A DNA stretch of 64,000 bases from Bacteroidales bacterium (GCA_011620605.1 WOYW01000016.1:310001-374000), one strand, 5' to 3'; positions 22,794-32,711 are shown, counted from the stretch's first letter. Numbers and translations are program-made. The notes: generated by a model from the sequence alone, not told the origin.

Positions 22794-23390
22794 TTATCTG
22801 TCTTTTTGTTCCAGTTTCCTGTCTATGTAGTCCCGGAACAATTTATTGCTAAAACGTTCTTCGGCTATGTAAAGACGCGCTACCTGTTCGGCCGTCAATA
22901 CCTTAAGAAACATGCGGTGGTATTCGCTGCGCAAACGGGTTTCTTTTTCAAAAGTAAGGATATACTCTTCCAGCAGTTTGTCAATAGGAGCGGGCGATCC
23001 TTTGGGGTGTTCGTCCAGAAAAACAGGTTGGGCCGGGGCACGATGATCTCCGGCTTGTGTACGGCCCTGGGATATGCCGGCAGGTTCGGAGCCTTTACCG
23101 GGATAATTGGAATGAAAAGGTTGCAGTACACGGTACATTTCCGCTTTTGTCCGTCCGCGTACGTGCCCTACTTCCATAACCTTTTGTTCCAATTCGTTGT
23201 ACAGTGGCCAGAATTTTTCGGCGTCTTCTGCCGTAAGGCCCACTTCCTGTGTGATAAAAGCAACCCTCTGGGCCCGAATGGCTTCCCTCTCGGCCCTGCG
23301 TTCTTCGTCGGTTTTATGAGGACGCGCATCCTGGGCCATTGCCCATAAAGGCATAAGGCTCAACAGAATAACTAGTAAAGAACGTTTCAT
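22794..23390 (-). CDS. Periplasmic Spy/CpxP-like hypothetical protein
   Basis: Signal peptide MKRSLLVILLSLMPLWAMAQ; helical, with GLTAEDAEKFWPLYNELEQK; downstream of an ECF sigma gene. Confidence 0.6.
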   Translation of the reverse strand: MKRSLLVILLSLMPLWAMAQDARPHKTDEERRAEREAIRAQRVAFITQEVGLTAEDAEKFWPLYNELEQKVMEVGHVRGRTKAEMYRVLQPFHSNYPGKGSEPAGISQGRTQAGDHRAPAQPVFLDEHPKGSPAPIDKLLEEYILTFEKETRLRSEYHRMFLKVLTAEQVARLYIAEERFSNKLFRDYIDRKLEQKDR

Positions 23391-23400
23391 GGCAAATGTT

Positions 23401-23859
23401 TTATTCGTAGTCTGTGTTTAATGCTAAATTAACCGGATCAAAGCCCGGGTAATCCATATAATCGATCAGGTCTTCAATGTCCGGATCGATAATGGTAGTC
23501 ATCTGGTTATCTTCAAAAAGATCTTCCAGGATCAGATTGGATACTTTCCTGTGATCCAGTCCCATGGTGGACCATTCACTTAAAACGGAAAGTTCTTCGG
23601 TTTGCATTTGCCGTGTTTCGTTTCTGCCTGTTATCAGAAGCAGCAAATAGCCAATACCAAAGAGTAATACAAAGGCTGCGGCAAGCTGCAGCTGGGGACG
23701 GAGTATACGAATAAAACGCGTGCCCTTTCCATTAGTGGAGCGGACCTTATCAGGGAACTCCACGTTTGCCCACCGGGCTTCCACCTGTTGAAAATAACCG
23801 GAGGGAACCTTAAAGGGGTTCTCTTTCAGATGTGGGTCATATAACGTTTTTTCGCTCAT
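23401..23859 (-). CDS. Single-TM protein, possible anti-sigma factor
   Basis: One TM (LQLAAAFVLLFGIGYLLLLI), located directly after the ECF sigma gene. Confidence 0.5.
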   Translation of the reverse strand: MSEKTLYDPHLKENPFKVPSGYFQQVEARWANVEFPDKVRSTNGKGTRFIRILRPQLQLAAAFVLLFGIGYLLLLITGRNETRQMQTEELSVLSEWSTMGLDHRKVSNLILEDLFEDNQMTTIIDPDIEDLIDYMDYPGFDPVNLALNTDYE

Positions 23860-23894
23860 ATTACATGTATTAGATGTTTCCAGGTCAAAAAAGT

Positions 23895-24428
23895 TTAAAG
23901 GAACATTTCTTTAAGCATTTCCTGTATTTTGGAGGCGGCATGATGGTATGAAGCTTTCAACGCACCCTGGGAGGTTCCCAGAATGCGGGACATGTCTTCG
24001 TATTTGATCTCGTCAAAATAACGCATGTTGAATACAAGGCGCTGTTTTGGAGGAAGACTAAGGATGGCTTTCTGCAAAGCTTTTTGCAGTTCATCCCCGT
24101 TAAACAGCTGTGGGTCGGTGTCCAGCCATTCTTCCAGCGGGACCTGTTGCAGGGATTTGCTTTTTTTCAGGAACGTCAGGACTTCGTTGGTCGCAATACG
24201 GTAAAGCCATGTAAACAATTTCGATTGCCATCGGAAAGAAGGCAATCCCGTCCAGGCTTTTAATAAGGTGTTTTGTAGGATGTCATCCGCATCGTCGTGG
24301 AGAAGTACCATTTTACGGATATGCCAATACAATCGCTGACTGTACAAGTGTACAATTTCGCTGAAAGCGCGTTCGTATTGCCCGCTTTCACACCATGACC
24401 GTAATTCTTTATCTGAGTCTGAGTTCAC
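23895..24428 (-). CDS. ECF RNA polymerase sigma-70 family factor
   Basis: Region 2 DDADDILQNTLLKAWTGLPSFRWQSKLFTWLYRIATNEVLTFLKK; region 4 LPPKQRLVFNMRYFDEIKYEDMSRILGTSQGALKASYHHA. Confidence 0.93.
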   Translation of the reverse strand: MNSDSDKELRSWCESGQYERAFSEIVHLYSQRLYWHIRKMVLLHDDADDILQNTLLKAWTGLPSFRWQSKLFTWLYRIATNEVLTFLKKSKSLQQVPLEEWLDTDPQLFNGDELQKALQKAILSLPPKQRLVFNMRYFDEIKYEDMSRILGTSQGALKASYHHAASKIQEMLKEMFL

Positions 24429-25356
24429 TTGCTTTTGCTACAATACCAGCGGCATTGAGCCCGTAAAGGTCCATCAGTTCACGGGGTGTTCCGCTTTGTC
24501 CGAATCCTTCTTCCATGGCTACCATGCGCATGGGGACGGGGTTATGGCGGGCCAGCAGGCCGGCCACGGCTTCTCCCAGACCTCCGGTAACCAGGTGTTC
24601 TTCTGCGGTAATCACAGCGCCTGTCTTACGGGCGGATTCAATAATTGCCTTTTCATCCAGGGGGCTGATGGTGTGGATGTTGATCAACTCGGCACGGATC
24701 CTTTTTTGGGCCAGGATTTTAAGGGCTTCAAGGGCTTCCCATACAAGATGGCCGGTGGCCAGGATGGTCAAATCTTCCCCGGGTTGGATCATCCAGGCTT
24801 TTCCAATTTCAAAAGGTCCGTCAACAGGGGTGAAATTGGGCACGGAAGGCCTTCCGAATCGCAGGTACAGGGGGCCTTCCCAATTGGCTGCAGCCAGGGT
24901 GGCCAGTCGCGTCTGGTTGTAGTCGCATGGATTGATTACCGTCATATGCGGAAGAGCCCGGGCAAGAGCTATGTCTTCCATGGTCTGGTGGGTGGCTCCG
25001 TCTTCACCCAGGGTGATACCTGCGTGTGAGGCGGCGATCTTTACGTTGGCCTGCGAATAACAGACAGACTGTCGCAGCTGATCGTACACCCGGCCGGTGG
25101 CAAACTCGGCAAACGTTCCCGCAAAGGGGATTTTTCCTGTGACGGCCATTCCTGCAGCTACGCCCATCATATTGGCCTCGGCGATCCCGCTTTGAAAAAA
25201 GCGTTCGGGGAAAGACTCGGCAAATTTTTCCATTTTCAGCGAGCCAATCAGATCGGCGCACAAAGCAACCACGTTCGGGTTGATTGTTCCCAGTTCATAC
25301 AGACCGGCGCCAAAGCCGGAACGGGTATCTTTATTTCCAGTATTTGTCATAGTCAT
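24409..25356 (-). CDS. Transketolase, C-terminal subunit
   Basis: GIAEANMMGVAAGMA, GEDGATHQTMEDIALAR, ITAEEHLVTGGLGEAVA. Confidence 0.93.
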   Translation of the reverse strand: MTMTNTGNKDTRSGFGAGLYELGTINPNVVALCADLIGSLKMEKFAESFPERFFQSGIAEANMMGVAAGMAVTGKIPFAGTFAEFATGRVYDQLRQSVCYSQANVKIAASHAGITLGEDGATHQTMEDIALARALPHMTVINPCDYNQTRLATLAAANWEGPLYLRFGRPSVPNFTPVDGPFEIGKAWMIQPGEDLTILATGHLVWEALEALKILAQKRIRAELINIHTISPLDEKAIIESARKTGAVITAEEHLVTGGLGEAVAGLLARHNPVPMRMVAMEEGFGQSGTPRELMDLYGLNAAGIVAKASELRLR

Positions 25357-25364
25357 TCAGTGCG

Positions 25365-26210
25365 TTAAAAATCTCCCAGGGTTTCCTTTAATTGTGCCAA
25401 CGCAAGGGCTTCCTGCTCGGCAGAAGGGGCTTTCCCGTGCCATTTGTGGGATCCGGTCATGAAATCCACGCCATGCCCCATGTTGGTGTGCATCAGGATC
25501 ATAACCGGTTTTTCTCCCGGTTCTGCTGCCAGGCGGTAGGCCTTCCGAATATCATCCGGGTTGTGGCCGTCGCATTCCAGAACACGCCATCCGAAGGCGG
25601 TCCATTTGGCGTTCAGATCTCCAACACCGCCAATTTCATTCACGGGGCCGTCTATTTGTTGCCCGTTCCAGTCGGTAATGGCCGTCAGGTTGGTGATCTT
25701 GTGGTGGGCGGCGAACATAGCCGCTTCCCATACCTGTCCTTCTTCGCTCTCTCCGTCTCCCATTAGCACGTATACACGATGGGGGTCTCCTGTGAGTCGT
25801 TTGCTCAATGCCGCTCCACATGCCACGGAAAGTCCCTGTCCAAGGGATCCGCTGGCAACGTGAACTCCGGGCAATCCGTTTTCCACGCTGGGATGGCCCT
25901 GCAATCTTGAGCCGAGGTTACGAAAAGAAGCCAGTTCTTTGACCGGGAAATACCCCATACGGGCCAGAAGGCTGTAAAACAACGGGGAGATGTGTCCTAT
26001 GGAAAGGAAAAACATATCCATGTTTTGACCGTCACGACGCCATTGGGCAGGATCCTGATCCAGGAACTCAGTAAATAAAACGGTAAGAAAATCGGTGCTG
26101 CCCAGGGAGCCTCCCACGTGCCCACTTTTGGCGGCGGTGACCATACGTATGATATCCCGGCGGATCTGAGATGTGAGGTCCGGGATGGAATGGGGTGTTT
26201 TTGGATTCAT
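25365..26210 (-). CDS. Transketolase, N-terminal subunit (TPP-binding)
   Basis: SGHVGGSLGSTDFLTVLF, GSLGQGLSVACGAAL, GDGESEEGQVWEAAMFA; start 26210 fits the -7 box at 26234-26241. Confidence 0.93.
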   Translation of the reverse strand: MNPKTPHSIPDLTSQIRRDIIRMVTAAKSGHVGGSLGSTDFLTVLFTEFLDQDPAQWRRDGQNMDMFFLSIGHISPLFYSLLARMGYFPVKELASFRNLGSRLQGHPSVENGLPGVHVASGSLGQGLSVACGAALSKRLTGDPHRVYVLMGDGESEEGQVWEAAMFAAHHKITNLTAITDWNGQQIDGPVNEIGGVGDLNAKWTAFGWRVLECDGHNPDDIRKAYRLAAEPGEKPVMILMHTNMGHGVDFMTGSHKWHGKAPSAEQEALALAQLKETLGDF

Positions 26211-26233
26211 GCTGTCTCTGCTTTGATTTCCTG

Positions 26234-26257
26234 CAAAGATAAAAATAATTACCTTTG
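26234..26257. promoter_or_regulatory. Mirrored divergent promoter, transketolase / lepA
   Basis: CAAAGATA 26234-26241, N8, TACCTTTG 26250-26257. Confidence 0.72.
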
Positions 26258-26265
26258 CGCCACTT

Positions 26266-28053
26266 ATGAAGAACATCAGAAATTTCTGCATAATTGCCCA
26301 TATAGATCACGGGAAAAGTACGTTGGCAGACCGTCTCCTGGAGCTTACACATACGGTGGAGCAGCGGGATATGGAAGCCCAGGTCCTGGACAATATGGAT
26401 TTGGAACGGGAGAGGGGGATTACCATTAAATCCCATGCAATCCAGCTGGATTATGTATCTGGGGGAGAGAACTATGTGTTGAACCTGCTGGACACCCCGG
26501 GACACGTAGATTTTTCCTATGAGGTATCCCGGTCGATCGCTTCCTGTGAAGGAGCATTGCTGGTAGTGGATGCCACGCAGGGCGTGCAGGCGCAAACCAT
26601 ATCCAATTTATACCTGGCCATATCGCATAACTTGGAGATAATACCTGTTATTAATAAGATAGACATGGATGCGGCGATGGTAGAAACGGTGCGGGACCAG
26701 GTGGTGGAACTATTGGGATGCCGGCCGGAAGAGGTGCTGTGTACCAGCGCCCGAACCGGGGAAGGTGTTCCGGATGTCCTGGAAGCCATTGTTGAGCGTA
26801 TTCCGGCTCCGCTAGGGGATCCCGAGGCTCCGCTTCAGGCACTGATATTTGACTCGGTCTTTAATCCTTTCCGGGGGATCATTGCCTATTTCCGGGTGAT
26901 GAACGGGTCTGTTGGCCAAGGGGATAAGGTGAAATTTTTCAATACCGGGAAAGTGTATGAGGCCGATGAAGTAGGAATTCTGAAGTTGAAAATGACGCCC
27001 CGTAAAGAAGTCCAGACCGGGGATGTGGGATATATCATTTCAGGCATCAAAACCGTATCTGAAGTCAAAGTGGGAGATACCATTACCCGGGTGGACAGGC
27101 CCTGTAAGCAGGCGATTGCCGGGTTCGAGGAAGTAAAACCCATGGTATTTGCCGGTTTGTACCCGGTAGATACGGACGGGTACGAAGATCTGCGCACTGC
27201 GTTGGAAAAGTTACAACTGAACGACGCCTCTTTGACATATGAACCGGAATCTTCGCTTGCCCTTGGATTTGGCTTCCGCTGCGGGTTCTTGGGGTTATTG
27301 CACATGGAGATCGTTCAGGAACGGCTGTTCCGCGAGTTTGACTGCGATGTGGTCACTACCGTTCCCAACGTTTCCTATAAAGTGTATACGACAAAAGGAG
27401 AGATCATAAACGTACACAATCCGTCGGGATTACCACCCGCAACTCTGATCGATTTCATTGAAGAACCCTATATCAGGGCACAGGTTATCTCCAAAGCAGA
27501 TTACTTTGGAGTGATCATGAAATTATGCCTGGACAAAAGAGGCGTGTTGAGCAACCAGCATTACCTGACCTCGGACCGGGTAGAATTGACTTTCAAAATG
27601 CCCCTTTCCGAGATCGTCTTTGATTTCTACGACAAACTCAAAAGCGTATCACGCGGATATGCCTCTTTCGACTACCACGTCATAGGATACGAAAAAGCTG
27701 ACCTGGTAAAACTGGACATCCTGCTGAACAGCGAACCCGTTGACGCACTGTCCAGCCTGATCCATCGCGGACACTCTTATACCTTTGGCCGGAAAATATG
27801 TGAAAAACTAAAAGAACTCATACCACGCCAGCAATTTGACATAGCCATACAAGCCGCCATCGGAGCCAAGATCATAGCCCGTGAAACCGTCAAGGCCGTC
27901 CGCAAGGACGTAACCGCCAAATGTTACGGTGGCGACATCACCCGCAAACGCAAACTCCTGGAAAAACAGAAAAAAGGCAAACGCCGCATGCGCCAGATAG
28001 GCAACGTGGAAGTACCCCAATCGGCTTTTATGGCGGTGCTGAAACTTGACTAA
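26266..28053 (+). CDS. lepA: Elongation factor 4 (LepA)
   Basis: [42 protein letters not shown]-terminal [34 protein letters not shown]. Confidence 0.98.
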   Translation: MKNIRNFCIIAHIDHGKSTLADRLLELTHTVEQRDMEAQVLDNMDLERERGITIKSHAIQLDYVSGGENYVLNLLDTPGHVDFSYEVSRSIASCEGALLVVDATQGVQAQTISNLYLAISHNLEIIPVINKIDMDAAMVETVRDQVVELLGCRPEEVLCTSARTGEGVPDVLEAIVERIPAPLGDPEAPLQALIFDSVFNPFRGIIAYFRVMNGSVGQGDKVKFFNTGKVYEADEVGILKLKMTPRKEVQTGDVGYIISGIKTVSEVKVGDTITRVDRPCKQAIAGFEEVKPMVFAGLYPVDTDGYEDLRTALEKLQLNDASLTYEPESSLALGFGFRCGFLGLLHMEIVQERLFREFDCDVVTTVPNVSYKVYTTKGEIINVHNPSGLPPATLIDFIEEPYIRAQVISKADYFGVIMKLCLDKRGVLSNQHYLTSDRVELTFKMPLSEIVFDFYDKLKSVSRGYASFDYHVIGYEKADLVKLDILLNSEPVDALSSLIHRGHSYTFGRKICEKLKELIPRQQFDIAIQAAIGAKIIARETVKAVRKDVTAKCYGGDITRKRKLLEKQKKGKRRMRQIGNVEVPQSAFMAVLKLD

Positions 28054-28110
28054 TTTCAAATGGAGTTTGACTGCGCCACAGACCCCCGCTAGTGCGCCAC
28101 AAATTCAATA

Positions 28111-28659
28111 TTAGCTGCAGGTATAAAGATCTTTGATGGCGGCTTTCACTTTTTTATTAATATGGTGGAAATAGGGCGCTGCCAGAAGCATTATGACTGA
28201 AGCCGCCAGGCTTATTCCAACACAAAATCCCTTAAAAAAATCAATAACAGGCGTCGGTTGGGGATGCTCCAGAATAAAAATACCTACGATACATAATGCA
28301 ATGGCTATTATGAAAATCAGGCGGATGGTGTTGAAAAAATCCTGAATCTTAAGCAAATGTGTCAGTTTGTATAGCGGCCGGGTTCCGGGATCGAATTTAC
28401 AATCCGCTGTTTTGCAACGCAGATAGACCCAGTTGAGACATTCTCCCACGATTTCTATACCGGTTTCTTGCAGAAAGTCAAGATAGGATTTGCTTTCGGG
28501 AGCATGTGTGTCTTTCTCCAACAATTCCAAACGGTAGGTATATGCCCCGGGAGTCCCTTTTTCAAATTCATATTTCCTAAATCCCGTATGAACCAGCATC
28601 CATGCTTCTTCTTTTTCATATTCCCACAAAAAGAAGATTTTTCGTACAGTTTTTGTCAT
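28111..28659 (-). CDS. DUF2812-like membrane protein
   Basis: EYEKEEAWMLVHTGFRKYEFEKGTPGAYTYRLELLE followed by two TM segments; directly downstream of PadR. Confidence 0.7.
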   Translation of the reverse strand: MTKTVRKIFFLWEYEKEEAWMLVHTGFRKYEFEKGTPGAYTYRLELLEKDTHAPESKSYLDFLQETGIEIVGECLNWVYLRCKTADCKFDPGTRPLYKLTHLLKIQDFFNTIRLIFIIAIALCIVGIFILEHPQPTPVIDFFKGFCVGISLAASVIMLLAAPYFHHINKKVKAAIKDLYTCS

Positions 28660-28991
28660 TATTGTATTTGTGAATTGTTAATGATTCTATCTCCGTTTTC
28701 CGCAAGTTCATGCAACCTGTTTAATTCGGACCGAGCCACCTGTTTGCCGGTGTCCGTGATTACGTATTCTTTCCGTCGGCTGTCTTCTTCTTCCGGAAGC
28801 GCTTTTATCCAGCCTTTTTCAAGCATGGAAGAAATTGCTCCGTAAAGAGTGCCGGCAGAAAGGATTAATCTTCCGTTACTCATGGTTTTAGTTTCCTGCA
28901 TTATGCCATATCCATGCAGTGGTTTGTGCAGAGCCAGTAATGTATAAAACACAGCTTCTGTCAGTACAATGTTTTCTTCAGGATTAGTCAT
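28659..28991 (-). CDS. PadR family transcriptional regulator
   Basis: YTLLALHKPLHGYGIMQET...LSAGTLYGAISSMLEKGWIKALPEEEDSRRKEYVITDTGKQV. Confidence 0.93.
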   Translation of the reverse strand: MTNPEENIVLTEAVFYTLLALHKPLHGYGIMQETKTMSNGRLILSAGTLYGAISSMLEKGWIKALPEEEDSRRKEYVITDTGKQVARSELNRLHELAENGDRIINNSQIQ

Positions 28992-29012
28992 ATCAGTAGT
29001 TTTATTCCGACC

Positions 29013-29026
29013 TCCGATATATCGGA
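29013..29026. promoter_or_regulatory. Perfect 14-bp palindrome TCCGATATATCGGA, candidate PadR operator
   Basis: Lies between the -7 box CAAAGGTA (29035-29042) and the PadR start codon; a half-site CGATATAT recurs near 29045. Confidence 0.6.
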
Positions 29027-29486
29027 AGCCGTTACAAAGGTAAACGATATATTTTAATATGCAAAAAAAATTTTCAGGTAGAATGCGTACAGGGAGAGCA
29101 CCCTGAAGTCAACAAATATCAGTTATAATTTATAAACCGAGTCAACTTTTCCCAGAGATAAAACATCCAGGTAGTCAACCAAAATCAGGAAACTACACTC
29201 CGGTGTTTTCTCGCAATGCATCCACAGAATCGGCCTTTTTTGTGGACGGAACCAAGTTTTTTGGCCAAGTAGTCCTGCAAAACTGTCGCAAATCAAATGG
29301 GAGCAATGGAGCAGCGTCTTCTTTATGCGCGAAATGTTTTTCACGCAATCACCTTGAGGCCAACTTGTCTGCGACTTCATAAGTAGTACACTAAAAATAC
29401 ATACCTGCTATAAATTATGATGTTTTGATATGCTCTGTGTCTACTTAACAAATGAACATTCAGAGATGTTCCTGCGAAACGTTTCA

Positions 29487-29558
29487 GGTCGCTGTCACCA
29501 AAAGATAAGGGAAGTCTCGGGGTATATAAGTGTTCCCGATCTTTGTGGTGCAGCGACC
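29487..29558. ncRNA. Strong 72-nt hairpin in a gap with no recognised gene; possible structured RNA or mobile-element end
   Basis: ggtcgctg(t)cacc-a-aaagat-(aa)-gggaa [19-nt loop] ttccc-(g)-atcttt-(g)-t-ggtg-cagcgacc: about 24 bp by inspection. Confidence 0.4.
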
Positions 29559-29701
29559 GCCCCATCCAGCAAAGATGCGGAACCTCCTGTGTAAGTGCCC
29601 TTTTGTGTCAAATGCAGTATTGCCGAGTCTGCCTGTTTGGGGCTCGACTAATAGTTGGTGAGGGGCGCGTATCCGAAATCCTGCCCGCCACCGGTGGAAG
29701 T

Positions 29702-29732
29702 AAAAAAAAGAGGATGACCACTGCGGTCATCC
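29702..29732 (-). terminator. Intrinsic terminator of the TPR/OmpA-like gene
   Basis: GGATGACC-ACTGC-GGTCATCC stem; T-tract on the minus strand. Confidence 0.85.
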
Positions 29733-29763
29733 CCTTCTCTGTAAGGTGAGAGGTTAAATGGGT

Positions 29764-31413
29764 TTAACGATATTTGGCAAATTCTATGTCTTTTGCTGCT
29801 TTTTCAGCAAAAGCAGGAACTTTGTTGATCTCTTCCATCAGCTCGTTTACTTTGGAGGCTTGTCCTTTGCGGGCAGCTATGACGGCTTTGATGTATTTTG
29901 TTTTGAAGCAAACACATTCTGATAAAGCTTCTTCAGCTTTGTTCAGGTTACCGTTGAGCAATTGAGCCAGGGCAGCGTTCATATGTTTTTGACCATCCAG
30001 CTTGGCAAGGGCTTCTTTGTATTTCCCGTTCAGGATGTCAATGGCGCCCTGGTTGCATTTGGCTTTTTTACAACCTGATTTTGCAAACAGATCATAAGCC
30101 TTGTCAAAGTTGCCTTTGCGCATTTCAATAACACCCAGGTTATTGGCTACGATGGGATTGGAAGCATCGCATTTTGCAAGTGCAGTGGCGGCTTCGTTGA
30201 CTTTGTTTGCATTGAGATAGGCAACGGCAAGGTTGTTGCGTCCCCTGGCAGAATTGCATTTATCTACAGCTTGCTTATACAGCGCGATCTTGGTGTCGTT
30301 GTCATCTGTAAGCGTGGCTGCATACAACAAAGCCTCTTCGTTCATGGCGTCCATATTGTTGACAGTCATCTCTTTCAATTCCTCATCGGAATAGTTGATA
30401 AACTCAATGTTGGCGATCAGGCGGGCACGACGGAGTTCGGGCAATACTTTGTCTTCCAGTGTTTTGTAAACTGCAGACATGTTCCGGATCTCACGTTCGC
30501 GGATCACGGGGTCTGAGTACATGGATAAAACACGCAGGATAAGTTCTTTGTCACCCAGATCGGTTTTGCTTACCAGTTTCTGGAACCCTTCCCAGTCTTC
30601 TCCCTTGGTCTCCAGGTTCAGAGGACCTTCGGTGGGCAATTTGCTGGTGATCTTCCCAAATGCTTTCTCAGCACTCTTCATACGGTTTTCGGAAAGCTCC
30701 TCGTTGAAATCTACCGGGCCTTCGGGAGATGCATAAGCAATGATATCTGTGCCTTTAATGATCCTTCTTTCATCGGCCGGAAGATTTTTCAGAAATTCCT
30801 GGAATCCCTTGATCTCTTCTTTGGTAAGTTCACGGGCTCGAACCTGGGCGGAATTTTTTGCATACATAATGTTGGCCTCTTTCGCTTCGTTAATGATCTT
30901 CTGATAATTGTCAGACATCAAAGCGGGTTCTCCGTGAAGTTCTACCCATTTATAAGTAATGTTGGCTCCGTCTGCAATTTTGTAAGCTACCGGCAATTCC
31001 CATACATTATCGTTGTAAAGTACGGCGCCCCTCAGTTCCAGATGGGATTTCTCCATACCTTTCACGTAGTCAAACTGGATCTTGTGCTGGATCTCATCTC
31101 CCATAACAGGGATCACATTGTAATTATCCAGGACTTTTTCTCCCTGGAGCCTGAGTGCGGGAGCAGCTGTTTCTCCCCCTTCGTAAACCAATACGGGAGT
31201 AACTTCCAGCATTGCTTTGGGATGGAAATACCCTTCGGGGAATTTCAATGTGTAACTAACATCGATTTTATCGGCTATCACCTCAAGGATCTCGGGAGTG
31301 CATGATTTTTCAACGTCATCGGCGTATTTAACCATGTCCTTGGGGTTGTTACAAGCCATAAGCATTACACCAAAAGTGGCGATGCCCAGAAAGCGCAATA
31401 AAGATTTTTTCAT
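29764..31413 (-). CDS. Lipoprotein with OmpA-like region and C-terminal TPR repeats
   Basis: Lipobox LMAC; IIAYASPEGPVDFNEELSENRMKSAEKAF followed by helical repeats (ARGRNNLAVAYLNANKVNEAATAL...). Confidence 0.75.
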   Translation of the reverse strand: MKKSLLRFLGIATFGVMLMACNNPKDMVKYADDVEKSCTPEILEVIADKIDVSYTLKFPEGYFHPKAMLEVTPVLVYEGGETAAPALRLQGEKVLDNYNVIPVMGDEIQHKIQFDYVKGMEKSHLELRGAVLYNDNVWELPVAYKIADGANITYKWVELHGEPALMSDNYQKIINEAKEANIMYAKNSAQVRARELTKEEIKGFQEFLKNLPADERRIIKGTDIIAYASPEGPVDFNEELSENRMKSAEKAFGKITSKLPTEGPLNLETKGEDWEGFQKLVSKTDLGDKELILRVLSMYSDPVIREREIRNMSAVYKTLEDKVLPELRRARLIANIEFINYSDEELKEMTVNNMDAMNEEALLYAATLTDDNDTKIALYKQAVDKCNSARGRNNLAVAYLNANKVNEAATALAKCDASNPIVANNLGVIEMRKGNFDKAYDLFAKSGCKKAKCNQGAIDILNGKYKEALAKLDGQKHMNAALAQLLNGNLNKAEEALSECVCFKTKYIKAVIAARKGQASKVNELMEEINKVPAFAEKAAKDIEFAKYR

Positions 31414-31478
31414 AATTAGAATTTTATAATTGGTATTATACGTACTATATCTCTTGTGTCAGTATTTGTAATAGCTTA

Positions 31479-31506
31479 CAAATATAGTACAAAATTTATA
31501 TCTTTG
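31479..31506. promoter_or_regulatory. Mirrored divergent promoter, TPR/OmpA lipoprotein / sigma-54 regulator
   Basis: CAAATATA 31479-31486, N12, TATCTTTG 31499-31506. Confidence 0.65.
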
Positions 31507-31511
31507 CAAAG

Positions 31512-32711
31512 ATGGATGTTACAGCAATAAAGCAAAGATTTGAGATCATCGGGAATAGTCCGCAGCTAGACCGGGCCCTTGACATAGCCGCCCAGGTAGC
31601 TGCCACGGATCTGTCGGTTTTGGTTACCGGAGAGACCGGGGTGGGAAAAGAATTTATACCCAAGATCATACATGTAAACAGCGCCCGCAAACATGGCAAC
31701 TATTTTGCCGTAAACTGCGGTGCCATTCCGGAAGGGACCATAGATTCCGAGTTGTTCGGACACCGCAAAGGCTCCTTTACAGGTGCCCATGAAGACCGGA
31801 TTGGGTACTTCGAGGTCGCCGACGGAGGCACTCTTTTTCTTGACGAGGTTGCCGAGTTGCCCCTTTCCACCCAGGTACGTCTGTTGCGTGCCCTGGAAAC
31901 CGGGGAATTTATAAGGGTAGGATCGTCCAAGGTCCAGAAAACCGATGTACGCGTGATTGCTGCCACAAACGTAAACCTGCCCCACGCCATCAAAGCCGGC
32001 AAATTCAGGGAAGACCTGTATTACCGCCTGAACACCGTCCCCATCATGGTGCCCGCCCTGAGGGAACGTCCCGGGGACATTCACCTGCTGTTCCGCAAAT
32101 TCGCCGCCGATTTTGCCGAGAAATACAAAATGCCCGTTATCCGCCTGACCGATGAAGCCCGGAACCTGCTGGAACATTACCGCTGGCCCGGGAATATCCG
32201 CCAGCTGAAGAACGTGGCAGAGCAATTGAGCGTTCTGGAACAGAAACGCCTGGTAAGTGCCGAGTCTTTACAGCATTACCTGCCACCTGACAGCCCGCTT
32301 CATCTTCCGGTGGTATACAATGCGGAAAAAACCGGCTCCGACGATTTTCTTTCCGAGAGGGACATTCTGTACAAAATTTTGTTTCAGCTAAGGTCAGAAA
32401 TGGACGAAATGAAACAAAAACTGACCGCGCTGGAAGAAAACGAGCCGCTGCCCGTTGCGGGAAAACGGAAAATGCTGCCGCATCCCGTACACAAACCCAT
32501 GGAAGAAGAAGAGGAAGAAGTCACTGAAGGAGAAATTCTTCCCCTGGACGTGGTAGAGGAAAGCCCGGACCTGTCCCTTGACTCGCTGGAAAAAGAATTG
32601 ATAGTTAAAGTTTTACGCAAAAATAAAGGACACCGTAAATCTACAGCCAAAGAACTTGGGATAGCCGAGCGCACCTTATACCGTAAAATTAAAGAATACA
32701 GAATAGAATAA
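31512..32711 (+). CDS. Sigma-54 interaction domain transcriptional regulator
   Basis: GETGVGKE, GSFTGA loop, DEVAELPLSTQVRLLRAL, RWPGNIRQLKN, C-terminal Fis-type HTH; no receiver domain. Confidence 0.95.
   Translation: MDVTAIKQRFEIIGNSPQLDRALDIAAQVAATDLSVLVTGETGVGKEFIPKIIHVNSARKHGNYFAVNCGAIPEGTIDSELFGHRKGSFTGAHEDRIGYFEVADGGTLFLDEVAELPLSTQVRLLRALETGEFIRVGSSKVQKTDVRVIAATNVNLPHAIKAGKFREDLYYRLNTVPIMVPALRERPGDIHLLFRKFAADFAEKYKMPVIRLTDEARNLLEHYRWPGNIRQLKNVAEQLSVLEQKRLVSAESLQHYLPPDSPLHLPVVYNAEKTGSDDFLSERDILYKILFQLRSEMDEMKQKLTALEENEPLPVAGKRKMLPHPVHKPMEEEEEEVTEGEILPLDVVEESPDLSLDSLEKELIVKVLRKNKGHRKSTAKELGIAERTLYRKIKEYRIE

Noticed and set aside
23000-23140. Possible frameshift in the Spy-like protein (HSNYPGKGSEPAGISQGRTQAGDHRAPAQPVFLDEHPKGSP)
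   Set aside because: Frame is open and both flanks are plausible; a Pro/Gly-rich linker cannot be distinguished from a double frameshift without homologs
27600-28053. Apparent codon-usage shift in the last third of lepA, possible recombination
   Set aside because: Impression only; needs computed codon statistics and could be ordinary variation
28070-28105. Short direct repeat TGCGCCACA...GTGCGCCACA after lepA
   Set aside because: Only two short copies, no flanking element or CRISPR-like spacing
31566-32225. 219-aa minus-strand ORF opposite the sigma-54 regulator, and other antisense ORFs such as 1757-2254 and 59968-60741
   Set aside because: Each is the shadow of a well-supported gene on the other strand
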